Assembly: GCA_910588465.1 (NCBI GenBank) | Contig: CAJUOP010000007.1 | Location: 36,317 to 100,316, forward strand | Reading direction: 5' to 3' | DNA length: 64,000 nucleotides | Origin: an uncultured Christensenellaceae bacterium | GTDB lineage: Bacteria; Bacillota; Clostridia; Christensenellales; Borkfalkiaceae | Program-made: the position numbers and the translations under genes | Shown: one piece after another, positions 54,801 to 63,654 of the stretch | Layout of the letters: each line of letters starts with the position of its first letter | How positions within the stretch are numbered: position 1 is the first letter of the stretch | Notes under the pieces: model-generated | Told to the model about the DNA's origin: nothing | Databases searched by the model: none | The model's input: only the letters and a program-made list of their open reading frames with translations

Positions 54801-56940
54801 CCTCCGTCCAATCGTTAATGTCAAGCTCCGTGCCGCCCTCTGTCTCGTAATTCGTCAAGCTGTTGATTGCTTTGATATTCGCTTTATAACCGCCGTTGTT
54901 GAATACCCAGAAGAAGAGACCCTTGCCGCTCTCCGTCATTTGTATCATAAAGCGCTGCATGGTTGTTTTATAAGTCCAGCCGTCGGCAAAATTATCCGCT
55001 CTCACCGTCGTTTCCAACAGAATTTTTGCAGATTTCAGCGTGCTATCCGTTACGACTTCCGCCGTTCCCGTATACGTTTTATCGGGATTCAACGCTTCCA
55101 CGATCGAAACGGTCTTTTCGAGATCGCTCACGATGACGTTATCGTTGCTTGCAGTCGCAAAAATTTTGATAAGCTCTGATTCTGCCGTGCCCGTGCCTTT
55201 GGTTACGACAACCGTCTTTTGCGGATATCCTTCCACCGTAAGCGTGTAGGTCGTGCACAGAAGATCGTTAAAGGTTACAACGCCGCTTGCATCCGTCGTT
55301 GCCGTAATCGGATCGCCGAAGCCGTCCGTTAAGGAAACGTTCGTATTTGCAAGCGGGGTAAGCCCCTCTTTCGCCTTATCCTTGAGCGTAAGCGTAACCG
55401 ACTGCGTTTCGTTTTTTATAACAACGGGGGTTACGGTAATATCCGCCGTATTCCAAGGAAGGTTCAAATCGGCAAGCGAAACGCTGAACGCACCCGCATT
55501 TGCCTGAACGGTTTTGCCGTTGATATTCAACCCGCGGAACACGTAGCCTTCCTTTACGGTAACCGTTCCTTCGAGCGTTCCGTTTGCCGCAACCTTTTCG
55601 GACAAGCCGCTGATCGTTGCATTTTCATCCGTGGCGGTGGTCACCTTGTACTGCGTTGCCACGGTTTGGAAATCTTCCGAGAATCCCTCGTGCGTGACGA
55701 TCATATATTTATGATCCGCGCCTCTGTCGGAATAGCCCGTTTTTTCCCAAAGATACCATGCCTTCTTCACGTCGCCGTCGCCGATCGGCGAACAAAGGCT
55801 CGTTCCGTTGTCCTCGAACATTTCGGCTCCGTCTTTTTCTTCGACTCCGCCTGTGTTGTACATGCACCCGACCGTCGTCACCAAAATATTATAACCGTTT
55901 TTAAGTACGGTTTTGCCGTCCTGCTTTTCAAAGGCGTAGGCAAGAACGGATTTGTTGGTTTCGGCAAGCTGTTCAAAGGAACAATAAACTTCCCAAACGG
56001 TCGTAAACTTCGTAGGCGCGCCATCCTCGTTCGTTACGGTTTGATACGACTTCACGGTATGCGCGTCGTGCGTGCTGATATTGCCGTTAAGACCGAGGTT
56101 CATACAGATCGTCTGCGCTTCACTGACCGCCGCGTTCCCCGGCAAGTGTTTATCCTCGGTATTGCGGGCGTTGATATAAATTTTAACGTTCCCCCATTTG
56201 CTTTGCTCTGCCGCGGGCGTATTATGGTTGGTTACCAAGTGGAAATAAACGCCGTCCTTTGCGAACGTTGCGTTTAATACCATGCCCAAGCCGCCGTCGC
56301 GCACGTTGCTTGCACCGATCACGAATGCGTTCTCGTTATGGTAGAACGCTTCCGTCAGCTCGCCGTCGATCGTCTCCTGAATCTTGTCGATTTTCAAATC
56401 CTCTTCCGTAACGGTCTTGTCGCCGTAAGCGTCGCCGTACATCGTATGGCAGGAGTTGCACGTCCAGGAGGGTTTTCTGCCGTATTCGTCTTTGGTGGGA
56501 TCCACGGCGGGGCGCGTGTTGGGAACACCGTTCGTTTCGCCCGAGAAATCGTGATCGACCGTCACGCCGATCTCGGCAAGCGTCTGCGAGCCCGCTTCGT
56601 CGGCGTAATATACGCCCGGCTCCCGCGAACAGGTGTAATACTCCACGTTTCCGGGGTGCGTGCAGGTTGCCTCGTCCTCGTCGTGCTTGGTCATGTCGTG
56701 CCCGAGCGCAGCGATTGCGACGGGCGCGGAAATCTCGTTTTTCGCCTCTTCGTCGGAATACAGCTTATCACAATGCGAGCACAGATAATACTGTTCGTAG
56801 CCCGCCTCCGTACACGTCGGGTCCTTTCTCTCGACAAGCGTCGGATTGTGCCCGCCACCGCCGCAGCCCGCAAGCGCGGCGCCGAACGATAACGTGAACA
56901 TCACGCTGACTGCCAATAATCCTTTGTTCCTTTTACTCAT
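51856..56940 (-). CDS. Giant surface lipoprotein with three ~317-residue repeats
   Basis: 1694 residues from the ATG at 56940 (AAGGAG before it). Lipobox: a 22-residue signal ending LAGC. Residues ~35-150 contain paired CxxC knuckles (PTCTEAGYEQYYLCSHCDKL, SWTCNSCHTMYGD). About 190-440 resembles a DOMON/CBM9-type sugar-binding fold. Then a CnaB-like beta module (~510-600), and three copies of a beta domain starting near DGWTYKTTMQRFMIQMTESG at ~660, ~976 and ~1294, each followed by another CnaB-like module. The last ~150 residues are a different LamG-like domain. It has no catalytic motif and is probably a multivalent glycan-capture scaffold on the cell surface. Confidence 0.75.
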   Translation of the reverse strand: MSKRNKGLLAVSVMFTLSFGAALAGCGGGGHNPTLVERKDPTCTEAGYEQYYLCSHCDKLYSDEEAKNEISAPVAIAALGHDMTKHDEDEATCTHPGNVEYYTCSREPGVYYADEAGSQTLAEIGVTVDHDFSGETNGVPNTRPAVDPTKDEYGRKPSWTCNSCHTMYGDAYGDKTVTEEDLKIDKIQETIDGELTEAFYHNENAFVIGASNVRDGGLGMVLNATFAKDGVYFHLVTNHNTPAAEQSKWGNVKIYINARNTEDKHLPGNAAVSEAQTICMNLGLNGNISTHDAHTVKSYQTVTNEDGAPTKFTTVWEVYCSFEQLAETNKSVLAYAFEKQDGKTVLKNGYNILVTTVGCMYNTGGVEEKDGAEMFEDNGTSLCSPIGDGDVKKAWYLWEKTGYSDRGADHKYMIVTHEGFSEDFQTVATQYKVTTATDENATISGLSEKVAANGTLEGTVTVKEGYVFRGLNINGKTVQANAGAFSVSLADLNLPWNTADITVTPVVIKNETQSVTLTLKDKAKEGLTPLANTNVSLTDGFGDPITATTDASGVVTFNDLLCTTYTLTVEGYPQKTVVVTKGTGTAESELIKIFATASNDNVIVSDLEKTVSIVEALNPDKTYTGTAEVVTDSTLKSAKILLETTVRADNFADGWTYKTTMQRFMIQMTESGKGLFFWVFNNGGYKANIKAINSLTNYETEGGTELDINDWTEDERGWIVPFIRSDDGLKLRVIRDGGTIALYAYDNADWVYFGSVECEANDQTKIVFYGTGCGWEFSQNALTDLGTFVEEKLPVVGTPGHIAHYVNGNKYYLPDGTPTTAEEVKTELIVSQATVTLVLKGLDGNNITVANGTKVTVKSQFHNGELTADSNGVLSGTLYAGEYTASLYGYKDAKLTVTESGEVTLTLNATIAHASNQNVDVNDTDKTVTIYEGLPGDKSYTGNAEYVTDAALKSANVLFETTVKAENFEDGWTYKTTMQRFMIQMTESGKGFFFWVFSSGGDKANVKAINSLTNRETEGGAELDINDWGELGRGWIVPLIKSEDGLKLRVVRKGGSLALYAHNGTEWVYFGSVECEVNDQTKIVLYGTGCGWEFSEMNATDLGTHVNEQLFEAGTPGHVEHFVNGSKYYLADGTPTTAEDIVLDFEVSSATVTLVLKDLEGNNLTVAGTEITIDSRYHKGVLTAGANGVLSGTLCAGVEYTVSLYGYNDATFTVEASGAATLTMNATLGYASNDNVIVNDKNQTITIVEAMPDDKSYAGNAEVVVDGSLKNADVILETTVKAINFEDGWTYKTTMQRFMIQMTESGKGIFFWTFNNEGNKANIQEISSFTNREENKGKDLNGLTEKERGWIVPLIKSADGLKLRIVRNGDTIALFAYNGTDWVGIGNMKCEANDNLKVVLYGTGCGWEFSEMSVSAADNTEYVLNATVTGTKAGVTTNLDEGATVRFTNLLGYDKTFTVSADGTIGSESEKLPEGEYTVTVSGNSYAVFQKKIYISADVTTLAFDYEKFTIVANSGSYDRYDFSHVEGDNSTIAVNDAVERFNVLSTDTYDNVSVTLGGKFNNSTAGNRSQGIFIKFEDGKYMFLRFDFFNGSYKIAWMGGDTWNLPLVQDWGWDDIHLMDETQTQKWTSGQEMKLQLVREGKTLKVYLDGVLYRTNELNEEYADDKVQVGFFAWDAAEDASWNFEISEELPEA
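52690..55130 (-). repeat. Three tandem ~950-bp repeats inside the giant lipoprotein gene
   Basis: The segment encoding WTYKTTMQRF recurs at about 53059, 54012 and 54961, a spacing of 953 and 949 bp. The last and middle units are most alike. The high DNA identity makes the region prone to recombination and to assembly collapse. Confidence 0.88.
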
Positions 56941-56980
56941 TTTCCTACTCCTTAAAATATTTTTTAGAAACGCAAGCGTT

Positions 56981-58012
56981 TCACTGAGCCTGTTTTTCGG
57001 CAAACGTCGCCGAAATTTCGATATCGCCGCTGCAACGGACGGAGAGCACGCCTCTTTTCACTTCGCTTTTTCTTTCGATTCCGTTGACTACGATCGAAGT
57101 CAGTTCTTTTCCTGCGTCGGGCTTTACGTTAAAATTCACGGTATCTCCCGTAAGGCACCAGTCGTAACCCCATTCCTCGGTTACCTGTCCGCCCGAGGCT
57201 TGAATCGTAATTTTATTGCTGATAAAACCGTCTTTATCGAACACATAGCCTTGATTGTATGCTCCCCATGCGGAAATTTCGGGCGATTGTCTTGCCCCGA
57301 AGTTATACCACGTTCTGAAAGTCCCGCTTTCGAGCATATTTTCCTCGTTGAACTGCGCCGAAATCATAGTGGGATTAAGGTAAACGAGCTCGGGGCGCGT
57401 CTCTAATCCGAACAGCGACCAGGGCATGAAATACTCCGCGTCGAAGCCGTAGCACTCACCCGCGGCAATGCTCCCGTGCCGTACGACGGCAGAATAGATA
57501 TCGTATCCCGATGTGTCGATATTGCGGATTCCCAACGACGTCATTAAACTGAAATTAAACTCGTTTCCCGCCGAACACTCTATTTCGTATACGCTGTAAT
57601 TGGGATTGCTCTTCGAATCGACCGAAAAATAACAGTTAAAGCAGCTGCTGTTGCCGGTAGCGACGTGCTCGCTGTAAACGACGGGAAGGCTGTCGCGGAA
57701 TTTTGCTGCCACCACGATGCCCGTTTTGGAAAAATAGGTCGTTACGTCCAGCGTTCCGTCCTCGTTATTCGAGACCTTATGCCCCTTGAACCACTTGCGC
57801 GACCCGTTGTAAAAGCTCTCGTCGAACTTTCCGTCGATCTTCACGTTGCCGTCGATAACGGGATTCTCCTTTCCGAAACCGTACGTTTTATCCGATTTGA
57901 TCGCCGTGTACTCGTACTGCGGTCCGTTTGCCTGCAATCCTCCGCAGCCTGCAAGAGCGACCGCCGAACAGGTCAAGACCGCGCCGAGCGCGATTGCCGT
58001 AATTTTCTTCAT
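56981..58012 (-). CDS. DOMON/CBM9-like lipoprotein
   Basis: 343 residues. Signal peptide with lipobox LAGC at about residue 22. A sugar- or heme-binding-type beta sandwich (NVKIDGKFDESFYNG, YFSVDSKSNPNYSVYEIE, YFMPWSLFGLE) resembles the region at ~190-440 of the giant lipoprotein, followed by a small C-terminal beta module (VNGIERKSEVKRGVLS). Probably binds glycan at the surface. It lies 40 bp before the giant lipoprotein. Confidence 0.72.
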   Translation of the reverse strand: MKKITAIALGAVLTCSAVALAGCGGLQANGPQYEYTAIKSDKTYGFGKENPVIDGNVKIDGKFDESFYNGSRKWFKGHKVSNNEDGTLDVTTYFSKTGIVVAAKFRDSLPVVYSEHVATGNSSCFNCYFSVDSKSNPNYSVYEIECSAGNEFNFSLMTSLGIRNIDTSGYDIYSAVVRHGSIAAGECYGFDAEYFMPWSLFGLETRPELVYLNPTMISAQFNEENMLESGTFRTWYNFGARQSPEISAWGAYNQGYVFDKDGFISNKITIQASGGQVTEEWGYDWCLTGDTVNFNVKPDAGKELTSIVVNGIERKSEVKRGVLSVRCSGDIEISATFAEKQAQ

Positions 58013-58024
58013 CTTCTTCCCTCC

Positions 58025-59878
58025 TTAATATTTCCCGAGGACGACGACTTCGCCGACAGCCGCACGTTCCTGCCCTTCGGGCAATTCCACCGTAAAGCGA
58101 ATCTTCTTTACCTTGATCGCGTCGAACTCCGCATAGACGTTACTGCAACGTTGAATCCCGTCGTAACGGTTATTGCGAACGTCGAAGAAATAACTTGCCG
58201 CTTTGTCGACTTCGAGCTCCTTGATATAATTGATCCGTTCCGCGCCGTTGTTTTCCGTAATAAACGCGATATCCTTAATTTTCGCAAACGCCTTTTCGGT
58301 GTTTTTGGAATTGTAGATCATGAGCGCGCGGAGCTCCTGCTCGCTTTCGAATTCCAACTCGAACGTGGAGGTTACGGAAATTTCCGTTTCCTTAACGTAC
58401 TTATTCTCGAACGCCTGATTCATTTTCACGAAAGTGGGAATGAGCCCGTCGATAAGGTTATCGGCACTGCCCTCCTTTACCGTTCCGCGTACGAGCGTTG
58501 CGCTCTTCACGCGCGAGGTGATATCGCCCACCTCTCTACCCACGCCGAAGGTGGGCTGTACGGTGATCGAAGGACCGTTCAGGTGCATCACGTCGAACGT
58601 TGTGCCGTCCTTCCCCTCCGTCTCTACCCATTTGATTTCGTCGAGGCGCATACATCTTCCCCAGCTCTCCGAATACACGCTCTTTTGCGCGTGATAGCAC
58701 ATTAGTAGCTTTTCATCGCCCTTGCCGTCCTTCGTGCGGATAAAGGAATGGTGACCGGGACCGCTGACCCCGCGATTCGAGCCAAGGTCGCTACTCACGA
58801 TAAATCCGTTTTCCTCGTCCGTGAGCTTGCGGAACGGTCCCAACGGGCTGTCGCCGATTGCCTGCATCACGCTGTAATTGCCCGTTTCGCCCGATCCGAT
58901 CGAGAACGTAAGATAATATTTCCCGTTATGCTTATAGACGAACGGTCCTTCGTTGCAATAGGCGCCCAGCGTTTCGTAATAGACCTTTTCAACCGAGGTA
59001 TCCCCGTTCGTCGCTTTTACGTAGTCGTCCACGGTGTAATAGAGCGCCGCCGCAACCACCTTGAACGTACTCCAGTCGGGCGTTGTCCAGTCGGTCATCT
59101 CCACCGCCGCCGTGCCGCCGGGCGACTGGCTCCAATACAGATACTTCTTGCCCGTATCGGGATCGACAAACGGGCTGAAATCGAACGCACGCATCCAGCC
59201 CGCATCGACGATTCCGCCGTCCAGCGTATAAATCTTTTCCCATGCGGAAGTATCGCTTACGGGAAGATTTAAACTGTCGTACGCCGCTTTGTACTGCGCC
59301 ATATCGAGGAAACAGTATTTCGCATACCACTGCGGATAAGCGGTGTTTCTGTCCTCGAAGACAAGCGGCTTAAAGGGTCCGCGCGGGTCGTTCGATGTTG
59401 CAACGATAGGCATATGCTCGGGCGCAGTAAACGCCTCGACCTTTTTATCGGGCGTGGGCTGTACCGCCAAAAACGCATAATACGTTTCGTCCTCTTCGCT
59501 GTAAATTACTTCGGGCGCCCACAATCTGTCGCAGCCCGCTAATCCTTCCGGGGAAAAGAAGCTCGCCCCGTAATGCCAATTTTCGAGGTCCTTGGAGTAA
59601 AAATAATTAAACCCCGTAGAATAGGCGTAATAATAGCCCGTTCTCTCCGTGTCGTCCAAGACCTGAAAGTCCGCACCTTCGTTCAAACTCGAATTTCTGC
59701 GCCAAAGCTCGCTGTTATAATAGGGTTTATCCTCGCTGTCGAAATCTCTGCGCGCCGTACCGTCGTAATGCGGCAACTCGTACCCGACCTTTTTTACCGT
59801 TTCTTCCCCGCAGGCGCAAAGCATTCCCGCCGACATGAGCGCGACGACTGCCAACGCCGCAATTTTTATTTTTTTCAT
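58025..59878 (-). CDS. GH43 family glycosidase, lipoprotein
   Basis: 617 residues. Signal peptide with lipobox LCAC. Five-bladed propeller of GH43: GCDRLWAPEVIYSEEDETYY, AFDFSPFVDPDTGKKYLYWS (Asp in position to tune acid/base), CNEGPFVYKHNGKYYLTFS (general acid Glu) and GVSGPGHHSFI. A C-terminal discoidin-like beta domain (ELEFESEQELRALMIYNSKN) follows. GH43 enzymes cut arabinans, xylans or galactans; being surface anchored it likely trims side chains before uptake. Confidence 0.9.
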   Translation of the reverse strand: MKKIKIAALAVVALMSAGMLCACGEETVKKVGYELPHYDGTARRDFDSEDKPYYNSELWRRNSSLNEGADFQVLDDTERTGYYYAYSTGFNYFYSKDLENWHYGASFFSPEGLAGCDRLWAPEVIYSEEDETYYAFLAVQPTPDKKVEAFTAPEHMPIVATSNDPRGPFKPLVFEDRNTAYPQWYAKYCFLDMAQYKAAYDSLNLPVSDTSAWEKIYTLDGGIVDAGWMRAFDFSPFVDPDTGKKYLYWSQSPGGTAAVEMTDWTTPDWSTFKVVAAALYYTVDDYVKATNGDTSVEKVYYETLGAYCNEGPFVYKHNGKYYLTFSIGSGETGNYSVMQAIGDSPLGPFRKLTDEENGFIVSSDLGSNRGVSGPGHHSFIRTKDGKGDEKLLMCYHAQKSVYSESWGRCMRLDEIKWVETEGKDGTTFDVMHLNGPSITVQPTFGVGREVGDITSRVKSATLVRGTVKEGSADNLIDGLIPTFVKMNQAFENKYVKETEISVTSTFELEFESEQELRALMIYNSKNTEKAFAKIKDIAFITENNGAERINYIKELEVDKAASYFFDVRNNRYDGIQRCSNVYAEFDAIKVKKIRFTVELPEGQERAAVGEVVVLGKY

Positions 59879-59891
59879 TTTTTTCCTCCTC

Positions 59892-60818
59892 TTATTCCTT
59901 TCCGCCGCCGATCGTGATGCCTTCGATAAAGTACTTTTGTACTCCGACGTATAGCGCCAACAGCGGAAGCAGCGCCGCGATCGACGCCGCGCATTGCATA
60001 TTTACATATCCGCCTTCCGATTGCGAACCGATCGTCACCAATTCGGACACCGCGAGCTGCAAGCTCCACATACTCTTATCGCGGTACAAATACATCAGCG
60101 CCGAAGCATAGTTGTTGTAGCCGCCGACGAATCCGAACAAAAATTGCGAGATGATCGCGGGCTTTGCAAGCGGCAATATCATCATCAAAAAGATTTTGAA
60201 ATCGTTTGCGCCGTCGATTTTCGCCGCCTCCAAAATCTCGTTTGAAATCGCACTGTCGAAGTACGCCCGCAAAAAGAACACCGTACCCGCGCCGCCGAAC
60301 AACCCCGGAATGAGAATGGCGAGCACGCCCTTGCTTCCCACCCAGCCGATGCTTGCATAAAAGAGATAACTGACGAACCCGAACGCGCCGAGCGGCAGCA
60401 TCATCGTAAGCACCGCGATCATAAACAGCGTCTTGCGCCCCGGAAAACGGTATTTCGAATACATAAACGCCGCAAAAGCCGAGACTAATAGTCCGCCGAT
60501 TAAAGGGATCAACGTCTGCCAAAGGCTGTTGAAAAAGCCGATGATCAGCGACGGAACGCCGTTAACCGCGTTGTATTCCGCACTCGTCGATAGCGCCATG
60601 GAAAACCCTTCCATGCTCCATTTTTTCGGAAACAGGGTGTAGCCGTTCATCTTCCCCATTTCCACGATCTCCGCGTCCGTTTTGAACGCCGTACATAGAA
60701 CTATCAGAAAGGGCAAAAACAAAAATACGGTATATAAAACAAGTACGGCGTAGGTTACAATTTTTCCGACGGGTATTTTTCTCAGTTTTGCCGCAGCGGA
60801 AATATCGGTATTTTCCAT
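59892..60818 (-). CDS. ABC transporter permease, MalG/UgpE type
   Basis: 308 residues from the ATG at 60818 with GGAGGAT before it. Six membrane helices and the EAA loop EILEAAKIDGANDFKIFLMMILPL, where it contacts an ATPase. Carbohydrate CUT1-type importer. No ATPase gene is in the locus, so a shared MsmX-like ATPase elsewhere is likely. It sits between the other permease and GH43. Confidence 0.92.
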   Translation of the reverse strand: MENTDISAAAKLRKIPVGKIVTYAVLVLYTVFLFLPFLIVLCTAFKTDAEIVEMGKMNGYTLFPKKWSMEGFSMALSTSAEYNAVNGVPSLIIGFFNSLWQTLIPLIGGLLVSAFAAFMYSKYRFPGRKTLFMIAVLTMMLPLGAFGFVSYLFYASIGWVGSKGVLAILIPGLFGGAGTVFFLRAYFDSAISNEILEAAKIDGANDFKIFLMMILPLAKPAIISQFLFGFVGGYNNYASALMYLYRDKSMWSLQLAVSELVTIGSQSEGGYVNMQCAASIAALLPLLALYVGVQKYFIEGITIGGGKE

Positions 60819-60820
60819 AC

Positions 60821-61783
60821 TCAATTATCCTCCATCGACAAAATTCTTTTCTTGACGAGGAACACGGAAGGGATCATCATCACGATAAAAAGCATCCAAC
60901 TCAAAATCGAAGCGTAGCCCATCTCCGCATTTTTCACGCCCGTATTATAGATATAATACATAATGGTTAGCCCCGAGTCCTCGGGACCCGCAAAATTATC
61001 CCAACTCATGGGAGCAAGAACCTTAGCCGCATCGAACGTGGTAAGCCCCGCCGTGATTCCCGCCAAAATCAGGAAGAACGTTATGGACGAAATCCCTGGA
61101 AGCGTGATATGGCGGAATTTGTGCCAGGCGTTCGCACCGTCGAGGTCCGCCGCCTCGTAAAGCGACGGGCTGATCGACTTAAACGCCGAACAGTACATGA
61201 CGATGCCGTATCCCGGCGCCTGCCAAACGATCGAAATAAAAATCGCCCAGGTAAGCGTGGAAGGATTTTCCAGATTGTTCAGCCACTTGATATGTGTTCC
61301 CAGAATCGCGTTCAAAACGCCGTTCAAATCGAAGATGTTGCCCCACATAATCGAAATCGCAACCGTAGAACAGATATAAGGCACAAAGTACAGCGTTTGG
61401 AAAATCCTTGTCCCCTTTACGTTCTGGCTCAAAAATGCAGCCATTACCAAAGCGATTCCGAGCGAAACAAACTGTGCACAAGCCAAAATTAAGGTAACTT
61501 TGACGGATGCAAGCAATTTAGCGTCGCCGACCATCATCTTGAAATTGGCAAAGTTGTTCCATTTCATGGTATCCAGCTTGCCGAATTTCATCGACGAAAA
61601 CATCGCCTGCAACGATACGATGATCGGATAACCGTTGAATACGAGGAACCCGACAAGCGGGATCGCCACGCCGATCCAACACATGATCCAGCTTTTACGG
61701 AATTTCCTCTTTTTCTTTTCGGGCGGCGAGGCTACGGAAGAACTCGATTGATCCGTTTGCAAAACGGCAGTCTTTTCTTCCAT
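60821..61783 (-). CDS. ABC transporter permease, MalF/UgpA type
   Basis: 320 residues from the ATG at 61783, preceded by GGGAGG; the longer frame overlaps the binding-protein gene and is rejected. Membrane helices from ~35; EAA loop SLYEAADLDGANAWHKFRHITLPG. Forms the heterodimeric channel with the following permease. Two bases separate it from each neighbour's coding sequence. Confidence 0.93.
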   Translation of the reverse strand: MEEKTAVLQTDQSSSSVASPPEKKKRKFRKSWIMCWIGVAIPLVGFLVFNGYPIIVSLQAMFSSMKFGKLDTMKWNNFANFKMMVGDAKLLASVKVTLILACAQFVSLGIALVMAAFLSQNVKGTRIFQTLYFVPYICSTVAISIMWGNIFDLNGVLNAILGTHIKWLNNLENPSTLTWAIFISIVWQAPGYGIVMYCSAFKSISPSLYEAADLDGANAWHKFRHITLPGISSITFFLILAGITAGLTTFDAAKVLAPMSWDNFAGPEDSGLTIMYYIYNTGVKNAEMGYASILSWMLFIVMMIPSVFLVKKRILSMEDN

Positions 61784-61785
61784 GT

Positions 61786-63582
61786 TTACCACCTCCCGTT
61801 CATAACGATGGAAACTTTCCCGATATCGCTGTTTGCTATCCCCGCAAAATCCTGCATAAACTTTTCGGGCGTGGTATAGCCGAGCCGCAGCGCCTGATTG
61901 AAGTTGCCCGCCCACTTATCTACCCAGGCGCCGTTGTTGAAATAAGCCCAGTCGCCGATTTCCGCCCCCTGCGCCGCAACTGCCGCCGCACGGTAATTGC
62001 GTTCGCCGCCGAGCGCCGCGTATTCGTCGCTCAACGCAAGCGCGCTTTGGTTGGGAACGTTGCCCGTTTTCATGTAAATTTTCTGTCCTTCTTCGCTTGC
62101 CGCCCAACGAATGAACTTCCAAGCCGCCTCGTAATTCGAAGAATCGGAATTTACGGGAATCATGAGTGCGGAAAACGATCCGTATCCCGTTTGACGCCCG
62201 ACGAACGGAACGCCGCTTTCGGCGTCTTTATCGAGTTCGCCCGTGTAAACCGTTCCGCCGTATTGTTTGCCGATGACCTTGAGATATTCGTTTGCAAACG
62301 TTTCTTCGCCTTTATAGTAAACGCTGCCGCCCTTATACTTCCGCCACTGTGCGGGCACGGTGATATCATATTGTCCCTTGTAGGCGACTTCGAGCGTCGT
62401 CGTCTGTTCGACTCTGCCCGATACCATAGCGACCCTGTTCGACGCGCTATACAGAGCGTCCACCCCTTCGTTGAGTCCCGTCGATACGCCGTAACCCGTT
62501 GCAACCATTCCGCCCGTCTTTTCCTGCGGGACGGTCAGACTGATAAATTCATTCATAGCGGTTTCCTGCGAAGGCAGAACGTGCAAGCCCGACATGGTTG
62601 CAATATCCGATTGTTTTACTTTATCCTCATACCGCACGACCTCGCCCGCCGCATAACGCCTGCCGTTAACCGTAACGCCGTCCTTTGCGGTTACGAGATA
62701 GTTGGCGGAATCGTCAAGCGCCGTGAACGTGTATTTCTCGCCGTCGTACCCCACGCAATCGCCGCCGACCGACCAGCCGATGGAGAACCAGTGGTGCATT
62801 GCGCTCCCGTAAGCGGTGGGAGAAGTTTCGTTATACGCCTCGGTGAAGCATTTGCTCAGATAGCGGTATTCCTCCCAATTCATGGGAATCAAGTTATTAA
62901 ATACTTTATAAACGAGCTCTCCCGTAAGATTTTCGCTTACCGCAGCGCCCTCTACGGGAGGCTTTGCGCCGTTTTCCGCAGTGTATTCCGCATAGCCGTG
63001 CGGCTGTAATCCGGGGTGCTTGGTTGCAAGGTCTTTTTCTTCGCAGGAAATGATTTTGATTCCCGCATCCTCGAACGCTTTTTTACTGTAATAATGCACC
63101 ATGGGGTCGACGCCGAACGGAATCCCCTGGATCGCCGCGCCCTCCCCCGCCATGCGCTTGCCGTTGGCATTGTCCTCCGTGTCGATCCGAAACGCGCGCG
63201 TAAAGGCAGTCGGAATTTCCGCTTCGTTATAATTCCCCGGCATTTCCGCGTAATATTCCGTCAGATCGAGATAGTAATCCTCCACCGCAAACTGTTTGAA
63301 TTTTTCATCGCTTAGCATAACCACGTTGGGAGAATCCACCATAAAATCCGTTCTGTCGATCTGTCCGCGGTTATCGCCCGTAACCCTTACGCCGTCCTCG
63401 ATTCCCTGTCCGTTGTTATAGGCTTCTATCATCTCGCTGATAATTCTGCCGTCGGCAACGGAAGCCGAATACCAAAAATCGATTTCGCCCGATCCGCCTG
63501 CTCCGCCGCACGCGCTTAACGGCGCAACCGCACCGAACCCCATGATTGCCGCAAGAGCAACCGTCGCCTTTTTCCCTTTCAT
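61786..63582 (-). CDS. ABC transporter solute-binding lipoprotein
   Basis: 598 residues from the ATG at 63582 after GGAGGA; signal peptide with lipobox LSAC. Extracellular solute-binding family 1 features: IDFWYSASVADGRIISEMIEAYN, PFGVDPMVHYYSKKAFEDAG, NWEEYRYLSKCFTEAYN and a C-terminal EGQKIYMKTGNVPNQ. It is longer than the usual ~430 residues, suggesting binding of larger oligosaccharides. First clear gene of the transporter unit. Confidence 0.92.
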   Translation of the reverse strand: MKGKKATVALAAIMGFGAVAPLSACGGAGGSGEIDFWYSASVADGRIISEMIEAYNNGQGIEDGVRVTGDNRGQIDRTDFMVDSPNVVMLSDEKFKQFAVEDYYLDLTEYYAEMPGNYNEAEIPTAFTRAFRIDTEDNANGKRMAGEGAAIQGIPFGVDPMVHYYSKKAFEDAGIKIISCEEKDLATKHPGLQPHGYAEYTAENGAKPPVEGAAVSENLTGELVYKVFNNLIPMNWEEYRYLSKCFTEAYNETSPTAYGSAMHHWFSIGWSVGGDCVGYDGEKYTFTALDDSANYLVTAKDGVTVNGRRYAAGEVVRYEDKVKQSDIATMSGLHVLPSQETAMNEFISLTVPQEKTGGMVATGYGVSTGLNEGVDALYSASNRVAMVSGRVEQTTTLEVAYKGQYDITVPAQWRKYKGGSVYYKGEETFANEYLKVIGKQYGGTVYTGELDKDAESGVPFVGRQTGYGSFSALMIPVNSDSSNYEAAWKFIRWAASEEGQKIYMKTGNVPNQSALALSDEYAALGGERNYRAAAVAAQGAEIGDWAYFNNGAWVDKWAGNFNQALRLGYTTPEKFMQDFAGIANSDIGKVSIVMNGRW

Positions 63583-63654
63583 ATATGTCCTCCGATTTTT
63601 TATTTTCCGATTGTTTGCCGCACTAAATTGCCGCGTATCAATTCTTTTCAAAAA

